7,055 nt of DNA from Verrucomicrobiales bacterium. Its GTDB lineage: Bacteria; Verrucomicrobiota; Verrucomicrobiia; Methylacidiphilales; JAAUTS01. The notes beneath the pieces were generated by a model that ran no database searches, had not been told where the DNA came from, and was given only the letters and a program-made list of their open reading frames with translations. Positions 1-5,795 of the stretch are shown in pieces. Location of the stretch: NCBI GenBank assembly GCA_031279715.1, contig JAITHY010000024.1, positions 1-7,055 on the forward strand. The letters are read 5' to 3'. How positions within the stretch are numbered: position 1 is the first letter of the stretch; each line of letters opens with the position of its first letter. Position numbers and translations under genes: made by a program.

Positions 1-926
1 CCACTTTGCGTTTGAACCGTCCTGACTGGCGTGTAATTGAATCGGATGTGCGCGAGGTTAACGGCAGGGAGTTCTCGGGCGTGGATTTGTTGGCTGGCGG
101 TGTGCCGTGTCCGCCGTTCTCGGTTGCGGGAAAACAACTTGGGGAGAATGACGAGCGGGATTTGTTTCCTGAGGCGATTCGACTGGTAAAAGAAATTCAA
201 CCTCGCGCGGTTATGTTGGAAAACGTGCCCGGATTTGCTTCGGAAAAATTCGCTGATTATCGGGCTGAGCTTTTTCGCAAATTGCACCTGCTCGGCTACG
301 TGCCATCGGCAAAAGTATTGCAAGCGGCGGATTTTGGCGTGCCACAACTCCGTCCAAGATTTATTTTGGTGGCGGTCAGGGAAAAATATTTTCCATATCT
401 TGATTGGAATTTTGTTCCCCAAAGAAGAATCACTGTGGGGCAAACTTTGTTTGATTTGATGTCTGCCAACGGCTGGCCTGGAGCCGCTGCGTGGGCGAAA
501 AAAGCGAATAATGTTGCGCCAACGCTGGTGGGCGGATCTAAAAAACATGGCGGACCTGACTTGGTACCGACCCGTGCGAGAAGCGCATGGGCGGCTCTTG
601 GTGTTGACGGCATGGGACTGGCTGAAGAAGCCCCGCACAAAACTTTTGCGCGTGATGGAATGCCTCGGCTGACCGTCAGGATGACGGCTCGCATACAAGG
701 TTTTCCCGATGATTGGAATTTTTACGAAAAAAAAACCGCCGCATACCGTCAGGTTGGCAATGCATTTCCGCCGCCAGTTTCGCATTTTGTCGGCAATATG
801 ATTTGTGCCGCGTTGGTCAAAGGCGATTCCAGCGCCATTTACCAACAGGAACACCATATTGCAAAAACTGTTTTGTGTGAAACGGTGAAAGGAAAAAGTT
901 ATGGCGAGAAAAAGAAAGGGTATTAA
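1..926 (+). CDS. C5-cytosine DNA methyltransferase, N-terminus cut by window edge
   Basis: Transfers a methyl group from S-adenosylmethionine to carbon 5 of cytosine in a short DNA target, as in restriction-modification systems or solitary (Dcm-type) enzymes. The frame is open to the window edge, so the true start and motif I (the DLFAGxGG SAM loop) lie upstream. Counting residue 1 at the TTG at 6, motif IV is GGVPCPPFS (31-39) with catalytic Cys35, motif VI is LENVPGF (71-77), motif VIII is GVPQLRPRF (111-119), and motif X is YRQVGNAFPPPV (247-258). The target-recognition region probably lies around 166-220; I cannot read its target sequence from it. All downstream catalytic motifs are intact, so the visible part looks functional. 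Third codon positions are more AT-rich than in the genes after 5796, which suggests transfer. The stop is TAA at 924-926. Confidence 0.93.
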   Translation, partial: TLRLNRPDWRVIESDVREVNGREFSGVDLLAGGVPCPPFSVAGKQLGENDERDLFPEAIRLVKEIQPRAVMLENVPGFASEKFADYRAELFRKLHLLGYVPSAKVLQAADFGVPQLRPRFILVAVREKYFPYLDWNFVPQRRITVGQTLFDLMSANGWPGAAAWAKKANNVAPTLVGGSKKHGGPDLVPTRARSAWAALGVDGMGLAEEAPHKTFARDGMPRLTVRMTARIQGFPDDWNFYEKKTAAYRQVGNAFPPPVSHFVGNMICAALVKGDSSAIYQQEHHIAKTVLCETVKGKSYGEKKKGY

Positions 927-984
927 CCCATGCGCTGATTTGTCCTATTCACGCCGGGTTTTCCCGAAAGGTCTCCAATTATGA
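901..984 (+). CDS. 27-codon ORF overlapping the methyltransferase end; possible stump of a partner gene
   Basis: ATG at 901 lies inside the methyltransferase gene in another frame. It is preceded by a good Shine-Dalgarno sequence, AAAGGA at 888-893, with 7 nt spacing. The peptide begins MARKRKGINP and ends at TGA 982-984, which overlaps the ATG of the next gene (ATGA, 981-984). Restriction endonuclease genes often overlap or directly follow their methyltransferase gene, so this may be the 5' end of such a gene cut off by arrival of the surface-protein gene. It could equally be a short coupling ORF or chance. No domain can be recognised in so short a peptide. That it is translated is an inference from the ribosome binding site alone. 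Confidence 0.35.
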   Translation: MARKRKGINPCADLSYSRRVFPKGLQL

Positions 985-2930
985 AAAATACCAACATCGT
1001 ATATACGAATAGCATCAAACAACTGTCTGCGGCACTTCTCACCCTGCTGATCTTGCCGCTGACGGTCACGGCGGCGAATAAAACCGTCAGCAGCGGCAGC
1101 GTGGTGGAAAGCGGCTCCAGCTACTCGGACCTTTACAGCCCCGCCGCCTTGGAGGTTTATAATCCCGGCTCGTCCTACACGGGCACCGGCATCACCCTCA
1201 GCGCCAGTTCCAATTACGCCTACGGTGCCTATGCGCATGACCAGGGCGCCCTGGCCCTGACCGGCGGCAGCATCACCACCACCGGCAACAGTGGATATGG
1301 GATTTTTCTCAACGGCAGCAGCAGCGGCAGGGGAGAGAATGTGGTGATTAACACGGCGGGAACCAGCGCCTATGGCGCGTTTGCGACCAATTCCTCCACG
1401 TTGGCCCTGACCGGCGGCACGGTCACCACCGGCGGCCTCTACGGGAATGCGATTTTGCTCTATGGCAACAGCAGCGGCAGGCTGGAAAATGTGACGGTCG
1501 GCACGGCGGGAGTCAGTTCCCATGGCGTGTTGGTGGATGGCACCTCCACGCTGACCCTGACCGGCGGCGCCATCACCACCAGCGAGAGCAGCGGATTTGG
1601 GGTTTATCTCAGCAACTACAGCAGCGGCACGGTGGAGGATGTGGTGGTCAACACGGCGGGGGACAACTCCTTCGGCGTGTACCTGAACAGCTTCTCGGCG
1701 CTGACCGCGACCAACACCGTCATCAGCACCACTGGCAATAACGCGCACGGCATTTACGCGGGCGGCAGCAGCAGCGCGGTGTTTGACGGCCTGCAAGTCA
1801 CGACCAGCGGCAGCAACGCGGCGGCCCTTTTCGCATGGGGTGACTCTTACGTTAACCTGGGTACCAACGTCCGGCTGGAAGCCGCGGGACCGGGAGGAGA
1901 AGGGGCTGGTGCCCTGGGTGCCTTGTCCGGGGCGACCGTCGAGGGCGTCGGCGCGGAGATCATCAGCGCCCAGGGTGGCGCGGTGCGGGTGGCTGGAAGT
2001 TCGACATTGGCGCTCACCGACAGCCGACTGCAAGGCATCCACGGCATTATCGTGGCCTATCAGGGCACCGGCACCAGCGTGGTTGACATCAGCGGCGGTA
2101 CCGTTGACGCGGCGAACAACGCGGTTTATGTCCAGCCGAACGCCGCGGGAAGCGCCAGCGACGAAAACGCCGTCATCAACATCAGCGGCGCCACCATCAC
2201 CTCCGGCACACTGGTTAACAACAACGAAACCTGGAACAGCGGCACGCTGACCGTCAACTTTAACCAGAGCGACCTCACCAACGCCGGCGGCATCATCGTG
2301 GGCGACGGCAATAACAGCGTCACCACCGTCAACGTCAACGGCGGCAGCGGCATCCATGGCGACGTGAGCAACAGCGGCAGCGGCACGCTGAATGTCAACC
2401 TTGACCACAGCAGCCTCACTGGCAATATCACCGGCAGCGGCAATGCGCGCCTTGAGGTTACCATCACCGGCCCCGGCTCCGCCCTGCACGGGGATGTCGC
2501 CGCCAATGGCGCCAGCGTCATCTCCCTCACCATTGGCGCGGACGCCCTCTTTGACGGCGGCGGCACCCTGTCCAGCCTGACCTTGGAAAGCGGCGCCATC
2601 CTGGGCTTCGACGGCGGGCTGCTGGTCACCGGCGGCACCATCACCGTCGCCGGCGGCATCCTGGTGGACTTCGGCGCGTTGACAGAAACAGGCGGCTACG
2701 TGGTCATCGACTGGAGCGGTGCGACCGAGTCCGGCAGCGTGACTGCCGATCAGTTCAGCGTGGCCGGAACCGGCGTTGAGGGCGCCTTCGCCGTCCAGAA
2801 TGGCCAGTTGGTCTTTACCGCCAGCGCCGTGCCGGAACCGTCCGCCTGCTTTCTGCTGGGCATCGGCCTGGGCTTGACCGGCCTGATGCTCTGGCGCCGC
2901 CACAAGGCGATGCTCTCGCTGCCGGAGTAA
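981..2930 (+). CDS. PEP-CTERM sorted, repeat-rich surface/secreted protein
   Basis: A 649-residue exported protein of unknown specific function. Residues 1-32 form a signal peptide: Lys and polar residues, then a hydrophobic stretch at about 16-30, with likely cleavage near TAA|N (30-33). Residues 91-290 carry four 50-residue repeats of the pattern LxLTGGxITT...GxG...SSG...NTAG. The middle and C-terminal parts are rich in Gly, Ser, Thr, Asn and short beta-prone units, as in autotransporter-like or beta-helix passengers. The tail is a PEP-CTERM signal: VPEPSA from 617, a hydrophobic segment at about 622-638, then WRRH. By family knowledge such tails are recognised by an exosortase (EpsH-type) at the inner membrane, usually in exopolysaccharide-producing Gram-negatives; no exosortase lies in this window. 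The ATG at 981 follows GAAAGGT at 966-972 with suitable spacing. Codons are strongly G/C-ending, unlike the methyltransferase before it. Adhesin or matrix role is an inference. Confidence 0.9.
   Translation: MKNTNIVYTNSIKQLSAALLTLLILPLTVTAANKTVSSGSVVESGSSYSDLYSPAALEVYNPGSSYTGTGITLSASSNYAYGAYAHDQGALALTGGSITTTGNSGYGIFLNGSSSGRGENVVINTAGTSAYGAFATNSSTLALTGGTVTTGGLYGNAILLYGNSSGRLENVTVGTAGVSSHGVLVDGTSTLTLTGGAITTSESSGFGVYLSNYSSGTVEDVVVNTAGDNSFGVYLNSFSALTATNTVISTTGNNAHGIYAGGSSSAVFDGLQVTTSGSNAAALFAWGDSYVNLGTNVRLEAAGPGGEGAGALGALSGATVEGVGAEIISAQGGAVRVAGSSTLALTDSRLQGIHGIIVAYQGTGTSVVDISGGTVDAANNAVYVQPNAAGSASDENAVINISGATITSGTLVNNNETWNSGTLTVNFNQSDLTNAGGIIVGDGNNSVTTVNVNGGSGIHGDVSNSGSGTLNVNLDHSSLTGNITGSGNARLEVTITGPGSALHGDVAANGASVISLTIGADALFDGGGTLSSLTLESGAILGFDGGLLVTGGTITVAGGILVDFGALTETGGYVVIDWSGATESGSVTADQFSVAGTGVEGAFAVQNGQLVFTASAVPEPSACFLLGIGLGLTGLMLWRRHKAMLSLPE
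1251..1850 (+). repeat. four tandem 150-nt (50-residue) coding repeats
   Basis: Matching anchor points recur at exactly 150 nt. The LxLT codons start at 1251, 1401, 1551 and 1701, and the string acacggcggg (once gcacggcggg) starts at 1351, 1501 and 1651. A cagcagcggca string also recurs around 1319, 1469 and 1619. The first three copies are close to each other at the DNA level, while the fourth (1701-1850) has diverged and the pattern fades after about 1850. The array encodes residues 91-290 of the surface protein. The exact period and DNA-level similarity point to recent tandem duplication within the gene. Confidence 0.85.
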
Positions 2931-2994
2931 GGTCCGGCTGGTTTTTGCCGAAGAAGATTTTGCTGGAGTTTAAGGCAACCAACTGGTCATCAAG

Positions 2995-3417
2995 TTGGAT
3001 AATAACGTTACCGCCACTCTGGGACCCACTACCACCAATTTGAATTTGTTCGGCGGACTGCCGGGTCGGCTCATGGTTTTGGAAAATCTTCTGAATCAAA
3101 TCCCGGTTTATTTTAACAACCAACAATTCGGCATCATTCTGGGCTTCATCAAAGATCCCACCGCTCCGCAAACGCACGACGTCGCCATCCTTGACCCCAA
3201 GGCAAGCTGTGAATTCACCGGCGTCGTCGTCGCTTTCAAAATGCACTTGCCCAAGCCGGCCAAATACATTTACATCCTCGCCGACCGCAACGATGTCCAC
3301 AGCCAGGTGTACGTGGCTTGGGTAAATGGCACGAAATTCAGTGACCACCACACCCTTCACACCAAACCCACCACTTGGACTTGCACCCCTCTACCTGGCC
3401 GCCGCTCTCATCATTAG
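2995..3417 (+). CDS. unrecognised ORF, possibly part of a frameshifted gene
   Basis: About 140 codons, with a TTG the earliest possible start and no clear ribosome binding site. I do not recognise the product. It has no signal peptide. Its most protein-like part runs from about FNNQQFGIILGF (residue 41 on) to about QVYVAWVNGTKF (residue 103 on), where third positions are mainly G or C in this frame, as in real genes of this window. The same style of sequence may continue upstream across a shift: frame 2 before about 2985 reads LPKKILLEFKATN, which would join smoothly to QLVIKLDNN of this frame. At the 3' end the coding signal appears to pass to the overlapping ORF 3326-3586. This pattern fits either two overlapping small genes or one decayed gene with frameshifts. 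A reverse-strand ORF over the same region looks like a shadow. Confidence 0.35.
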   Translation: MDNNVTATLGPTTTNLNLFGGLPGRLMVLENLLNQIPVYFNNQQFGIILGFIKDPTAPQTHDVAILDPKASCEFTGVVVAFKMHLPKPAKYIYILADRNDVHSQVYVAWVNGTKFSDHHTLHTKPTTWTCTPLPGRRSHH

Positions 3418-3586
3418 CGGAGGGGTCGTAATAACCCTTACCTTCAGCGAGCGCGACCGCCTCCGCTCCAAATACGCCGCGCTCGACCCCCTGCCTGACG
3501 TTGAGTCCGCACGCCGCAAAACCATTTGCAACGCTTGCCTCTGGCAGCGCCCTGGCGGCCACTGCGACCACCTAAATCGTCTCTGA
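3326..3586 (+). CDS. small putative membrane protein with Cys-rich tail, unrecognised
   Basis: An 86-residue ORF whose ATG directly follows an in-frame stop (TAAATG, 3323-3328), so no longer start exists in this frame. Residues 17-40 (from LGLAPLYLAAALII on) form one probable membrane helix, followed by a charged stretch SERDRLRSKY (41-50). The tail has CNAC (68-71) and GGHCDH (77-82), that is C-x2-C-x8-C-x-H, which could bind a metal; this is a weak suggestion. From about 3380 on, codons are mostly G/C-ending, in favour of real or recently real coding. There is no convincing ribosome binding site. It overlaps the preceding ORF by 92 nt and may be the 3' part of the same gene after a frameshift. 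Confidence 0.4.
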   Translation: MARNSVTTTPFTPNPPLGLAPLYLAAALIISGGVVITLTFSERDRLRSKYAALDPLPDVESARRKTICNACLWQRPGGHCDHLNRL

Positions 3587-3644
3587 ACCAAGCTGTTCGT
3601 CACCACCCACGCGGAGAGGTGCATGCAGGGTAGGTTGGACTGAA

Positions 3645-3675
3645 GATTCACTTGACAGTCGCCAAGTGAGTTTTT
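3645..3675 (+). terminator. possible Rho-independent terminator
   Basis: TCACTTG (3648-3654), an 8-nt loop, then CAAGTGA (3663-3669), followed after one G by TTTTT (3671-3675). The stem is seven perfect pairs, extendable by G-T pairing, but only three pairs are G-C, so it is a weak to moderate terminator. It lies about 60 nt after the stop of the small membrane-protein ORF, where an end of transcription would be expected. It also contains TTGACA (3652-3657) but without a good -10 at 17 bp. Confidence 0.4.
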
Positions 3676-3849
3676 AACCAAGTCTGGCCTAACCCGCCGC
3701 CTCCCCCCCCCCATATCTAATCACTCTGGAAATCTGTTTCCGCCGCCTACTGCAGTGCTGTGATCGTGAAGGAACAGCTGTTTATATCAGACTGAGGATG
3801 GGCGCCCTGTCCATGATAATAATGCCTGGTAATTTTTAGAAATGTATTA

Positions 3850-3869
3850 ATTCGTCTAATTTGAGAAAT
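3850..3869. promoter_or_regulatory. candidate HipB operator O1
   Basis: The left half ATTCGTCTAA matches the left half of the strong site O2 at 9 of 10 positions; the right half TTTGAGAAAT matches the ideal half at 7 of 10. The site overlaps the proposed -35 hexamer (3861-3866), so a bound protein would block RNA polymerase. Its centre is 40 bp from that of O2, close to a whole number of helical turns. The binding protein is inferred to be the HipB-like product, which is known for autoregulation in this family. Confidence 0.55.
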
Positions 3870-3889
3870 AATAGCATTATTTCAATAAT
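3861..3889 (+). promoter_or_regulatory. candidate sigma-70-type promoter of the hipBA-like operon
   Basis: TTGAGA at 3861-3866 (5 of 6 to TTGACA), a 17-bp spacer, and AATAAT at 3884-3889 (5 of 6 to TATAAT). Transcription would start near 3896, giving a leader of about 85 nt that is AT-rich with runs of T. The promoter lies between and partly inside the two inverted repeats O1 and O2, as expected of a self-repressed toxin-antitoxin promoter. Confidence 0.55.
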
Positions 3890-3914
3890 ATTCGCCTAAT
3901 TAGACGAATATTAT
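3885..3914. promoter_or_regulatory. candidate HipB operator O2, 30-bp near-perfect palindrome
   Basis: Two 15-nt arms with a single mismatched pair, centred on 3899/3900. The core is ATTCGCCTAATTAGACGAAT (3890-3909). It covers the proposed -10 and the transcription start. This is the strongest inverted repeat in the intergenic region and the best reference for the other two copies. Binding by the HipB-like protein is inferred from position and family knowledge. Confidence 0.65.
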
Positions 3915-3965
3915 AGTATTAAATATTTCTTTTTTTCTGGCGAAAATAGTTGATTTTTTTTATTA

Positions 3966-3985
3966 TATCGCCATATTAGATGAAT
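3966..3985. promoter_or_regulatory. weaker operator-like site O3 over the antitoxin start codon
   Basis: The right half TTAGATGAAT (3976-3985) matches the O2 right half TTAGACGAAT at 9 of 10, and includes the ATG at 3980. The left half TATCGCCATA (3966-3975) matches at about 6 of 10. Its centre is 76 bp from that of O2. It could add a roadblock or be a partial relic; coincidence is possible in such AT-rich DNA. Confidence 0.35.
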
Positions 3986-4405
3986 ATTAAAATAAATCAA
4001 AATACCACTGACGATGCTATTCTTAACGAACTAGGCGGAAGATTTACCCGCGTTCGGTTGGAACGAAACTTGACGCAGGCTCAGTTGGCAGAACAGGCAG
4101 GGGTGGCCAAACGTACGGTCGAACGACTGGAAAATGGCGAGGTTGGAGTAAGATTGTGGGGATTTTTGCGCATTTGTCGGGCGTTGGGATTGGTGGAACG
4201 ACTTGACGCACTTTTGCCAGAGATGGCCATGCCAGGTCCGATTGAGCAATTCAAGTTCCGGCACAAAATGCGGAAACGTGCCACTGGTTCGCGCGGGCAG
4301 CACAAAGCGCCGAAGCTGTTGCGTTATGAGCCGCTGACAGTGACGTCTGTGACCAGTTTGCGCGAAGATCCGCCGCGTGTCTGGCAATGGGGGGATGAAC
4401 AATGA
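3980..4405 (+). CDS. HipB-like XRE-family antitoxin/repressor
   Basis: A DNA-binding antitoxin expected to bind the HipA-like kinase encoded next and to repress their shared promoter. The 141 residues hold an XRE/Cro-type helix-turn-helix at about 20-79, with the core LTQAQLAEQAGVAKRTVERL (31-50) followed by ENGE. It is longer than E. coli HipB (88 residues): after the domain comes a basic linker (KFRHKMRKRATGSRG, 92-106) and a C-terminal tail ending in VWQWGDEQ. In E. coli HipB the C-terminal tail with its last Trp contacts HipA; the two Trp (135, 137) here may play a similar part, which is inference. No Shine-Dalgarno sequence precedes ATG 3980; the leader is AT-rich and may be open enough for initiation. 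The stop overlaps the next start by ATGA (4402-4405). Confidence 0.88.
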   Translation: MNIKINQNTTDDAILNELGGRFTRVRLERNLTQAQLAEQAGVAKRTVERLENGEVGVRLWGFLRICRALGLVERLDALLPEMAMPGPIEQFKFRHKMRKRATGSRGQHKAPKLLRYEPLTVTSVTSLREDPPRVWQWGDEQ

Positions 4406-5736
4406 GCCGTGTCACCGCCTACGATACCATGCTCGCCGAGGTACGTTTGTGGGGCACCACCATCGGTGTCGTGGCGTTGGAGCGCGGAGCCAGCGTCGCT
4501 ACTTTTCAGTACGATCCCGCGTTTACGCGTAGCGGTATTGAGGTCGCGCCGCTGACCATGCCTCTCAGCGAGCGCGTCTATTCGTTCCCGTCACTGTCAG
4601 CGGAAACATTTCACGGGTTGCCCGGGATGCTCGCCGACGCGCTGCCGGACAAGTTTGGCAACGCGGTCATTGATGCTTGGCTCGCTACGCAAGGCCGTGC
4701 TGCCGGCAGTTTTAACGCCATTGAACGTCTGTGTTACACCGGCTCGCGTGGCATGGGAGCGCTGGAGTTTGTTCCCGGCATTGGTCCCCGCCGAGCCGCG
4801 TCCGTCAGCATCCGCGTCAATGCGCTCGCCGCGCTCGCCGCTGACATTCTCAACAAACGCCATCAATCCCACGCCACGCTTGCCAACGCTGGCCGTGACC
4901 GCAAAGCCGCGCTGCTGGACATCCTGCGTATCGGAACCTCCGCGGGTGGCGCGCGTGCGAAGGCGGTCATCGCGTGGAACCGCGATACCGGCGAAGTGCG
5001 CTCAGGGCAGACTGACGTTGACACTGGTTTTGAACATTGGCTTATCAAATTCGACGGCGTCGCAGGTAACAAGGACAAGGAACTCGGCGACCCGAAGGGT
5101 TACGGCGCGATTGAATATGCGTACTCGCTGATGGCGGGCGCGGCGGGCGTGAGGATGAGTGAATGCCGGTTGATGGAAGCCGGCGGGCGGAGACATTTTA
5201 TGACGCGTCGTTTCGACCGTCCGGCGGGCGGTGGCAAGCGGCACATGCAGACATTGGGCGCGTTGGCGCATTTTGACTTCAACCAAGCGGGCGCGCACAG
5301 TTACGAACAGGCGCTGTTCGTGGCGCGCCGCCTCGCGCTGCCGATGACCAGCATTGAAGAATTGTTCCGGCGGATGTTGTTCAATGTGGTCGCTCGCAAC
5401 CAAGACGACCATGTGAAGAACATCGCCTTCCTGATGGATCGCGACGGGCGTTGGTCGCTCGCGCCCGCTTATGATGTCATCTACAGCTACCAACCCGATG
5501 GCGCGTGGACGTCGCTGCATCAAATGAGCGTCAACGGCAAGCGCGACAACTTCACCGTCAGCGATTTTCGCATGTGCGCCAGAAGCGCGCTGATGAAGCG
5601 CGGACGGGCGGAGGCGCTGCTCACCGAGGTGATGGACGCGGTGAAACGCTGGCCGGAATTTGCGACGCGAGCGGGTGTTCCCGTTGCGCAGACGCGGCAA
5701 ATCAAGCAAGCCTTGCGCTTAAAATTTCCGCGATAA
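4402..5736 (+). CDS. HipA-like serine/threonine kinase toxin
   Basis: A 444-residue HipA-family protein kinase, about the length of E. coli HipA (440), which phosphorylates glutamyl-tRNA synthetase and causes growth arrest; the target here is unknown. The N-terminal region (about 10-125) fits the HipA N-subdomain, with DALPDKFGN at 79-87. The Gly-rich loop GTSAGGARAK (178-187) holds Ser180, a candidate for autophosphorylation. HWLIKFD (212-218) supplies the likely ATP-binding Lys216, and RRFDR lies at 269-273. The catalytic segment is NQDDHVKN (333-340), and LAPAYDV (353-359) holds the metal-binding Asp358. All key kinase residues appear present, so it is probably active. A GGGGGGA ribosome binding site (4389-4395) precedes the ATG, which overlaps the antitoxin stop, so the two are translationally coupled. 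Third positions are strongly G/C-rich, unlike the AT-rich control region upstream. Confidence 0.92.
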   Translation: MSRVTAYDTMLAEVRLWGTTIGVVALERGASVATFQYDPAFTRSGIEVAPLTMPLSERVYSFPSLSAETFHGLPGMLADALPDKFGNAVIDAWLATQGRAAGSFNAIERLCYTGSRGMGALEFVPGIGPRRAASVSIRVNALAALAADILNKRHQSHATLANAGRDRKAALLDILRIGTSAGGARAKAVIAWNRDTGEVRSGQTDVDTGFEHWLIKFDGVAGNKDKELGDPKGYGAIEYAYSLMAGAAGVRMSECRLMEAGGRRHFMTRRFDRPAGGGKRHMQTLGALAHFDFNQAGAHSYEQALFVARRLALPMTSIEELFRRMLFNVVARNQDDHVKNIAFLMDRDGRWSLAPAYDVIYSYQPDGAWTSLHQMSVNGKRDNFTVSDFRMCARSALMKRGRAEALLTEVMDAVKRWPEFATRAGVPVAQTRQIKQALRLKFPR

Positions 5737-5795
5737 TAAATGGCATTTCTCACCGTCAGCGTTGACTAAAATCAAAATTGAGGTTAACTGGCCGC

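Larger units (their letters stand above)
3587..3979. other. 393-nt gene-free stretch in two parts
   Basis: I see no coding region or RNA gene here. The first part (3587-3820) has mixed composition and holds a terminator-like hairpin (3645-3675), a run of ten C at 3703-3712, a short hairpin GGAAA-TCTG-TTTCC at 3728-3741 and a small palindrome AACAGCTGTT at 3773-3782. The second part (about 3820-3979) is strikingly AT-rich with several T-runs, and holds the promoter and inverted repeats annotated separately. The change in composition is sharp and probably marks the 5' edge of the toxin-antitoxin module. Confidence 0.6.

Noticed and set aside
955..966. CGGG-TTTT-CCCG mini-hairpin before the PEP-CTERM gene
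   Set aside because: Four pairs with a 4-nt loop is too small to claim a regulatory role and may be chance.
1251..1850. CRISPR-like array
   Set aside because: The repeats are long, contiguous, in frame with a protein and have no spacers, so they are coding tandem repeats.
945..2903. 652-codon open frame on the minus strand, opposite the PEP-CTERM gene
   Set aside because: Its product is a low-complexity Ala/Gly/Asp/Val-rich sequence, as produced by reading G/C-ending codons backwards. The + strand frame has a signal peptide, a ribosome binding site and a sorting signal.
2935..2950. CGGC...GCCG hairpin with T-run just after the PEP-CTERM stop
   Set aside because: The stem has only four pairs and the T-run is in the loop, not after the stem, so it is not a convincing terminator.
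2815..3360. 181-codon minus-strand ORF spanning the end of the surface-protein gene
   Set aside because: It runs antisense into the certain PEP-CTERM coding end, and third-position bias favours the + strand frame in 3120-3350. It stays possible only if homologues are found.
5002..5709. 235-codon minus-strand ORF opposite the hipA-like gene
   Set aside because: It is rich in His, Arg and Ala without domain pattern and lies entirely opposite well-conserved kinase motifs, so it is a shadow frame.
5778..5795. Upstream TTG start for the FMN-reductase-family gene
   Set aside because: It would add six residues (MRLTGR) not typical of the family; the ATG at 5796 sits directly before the first beta strand.
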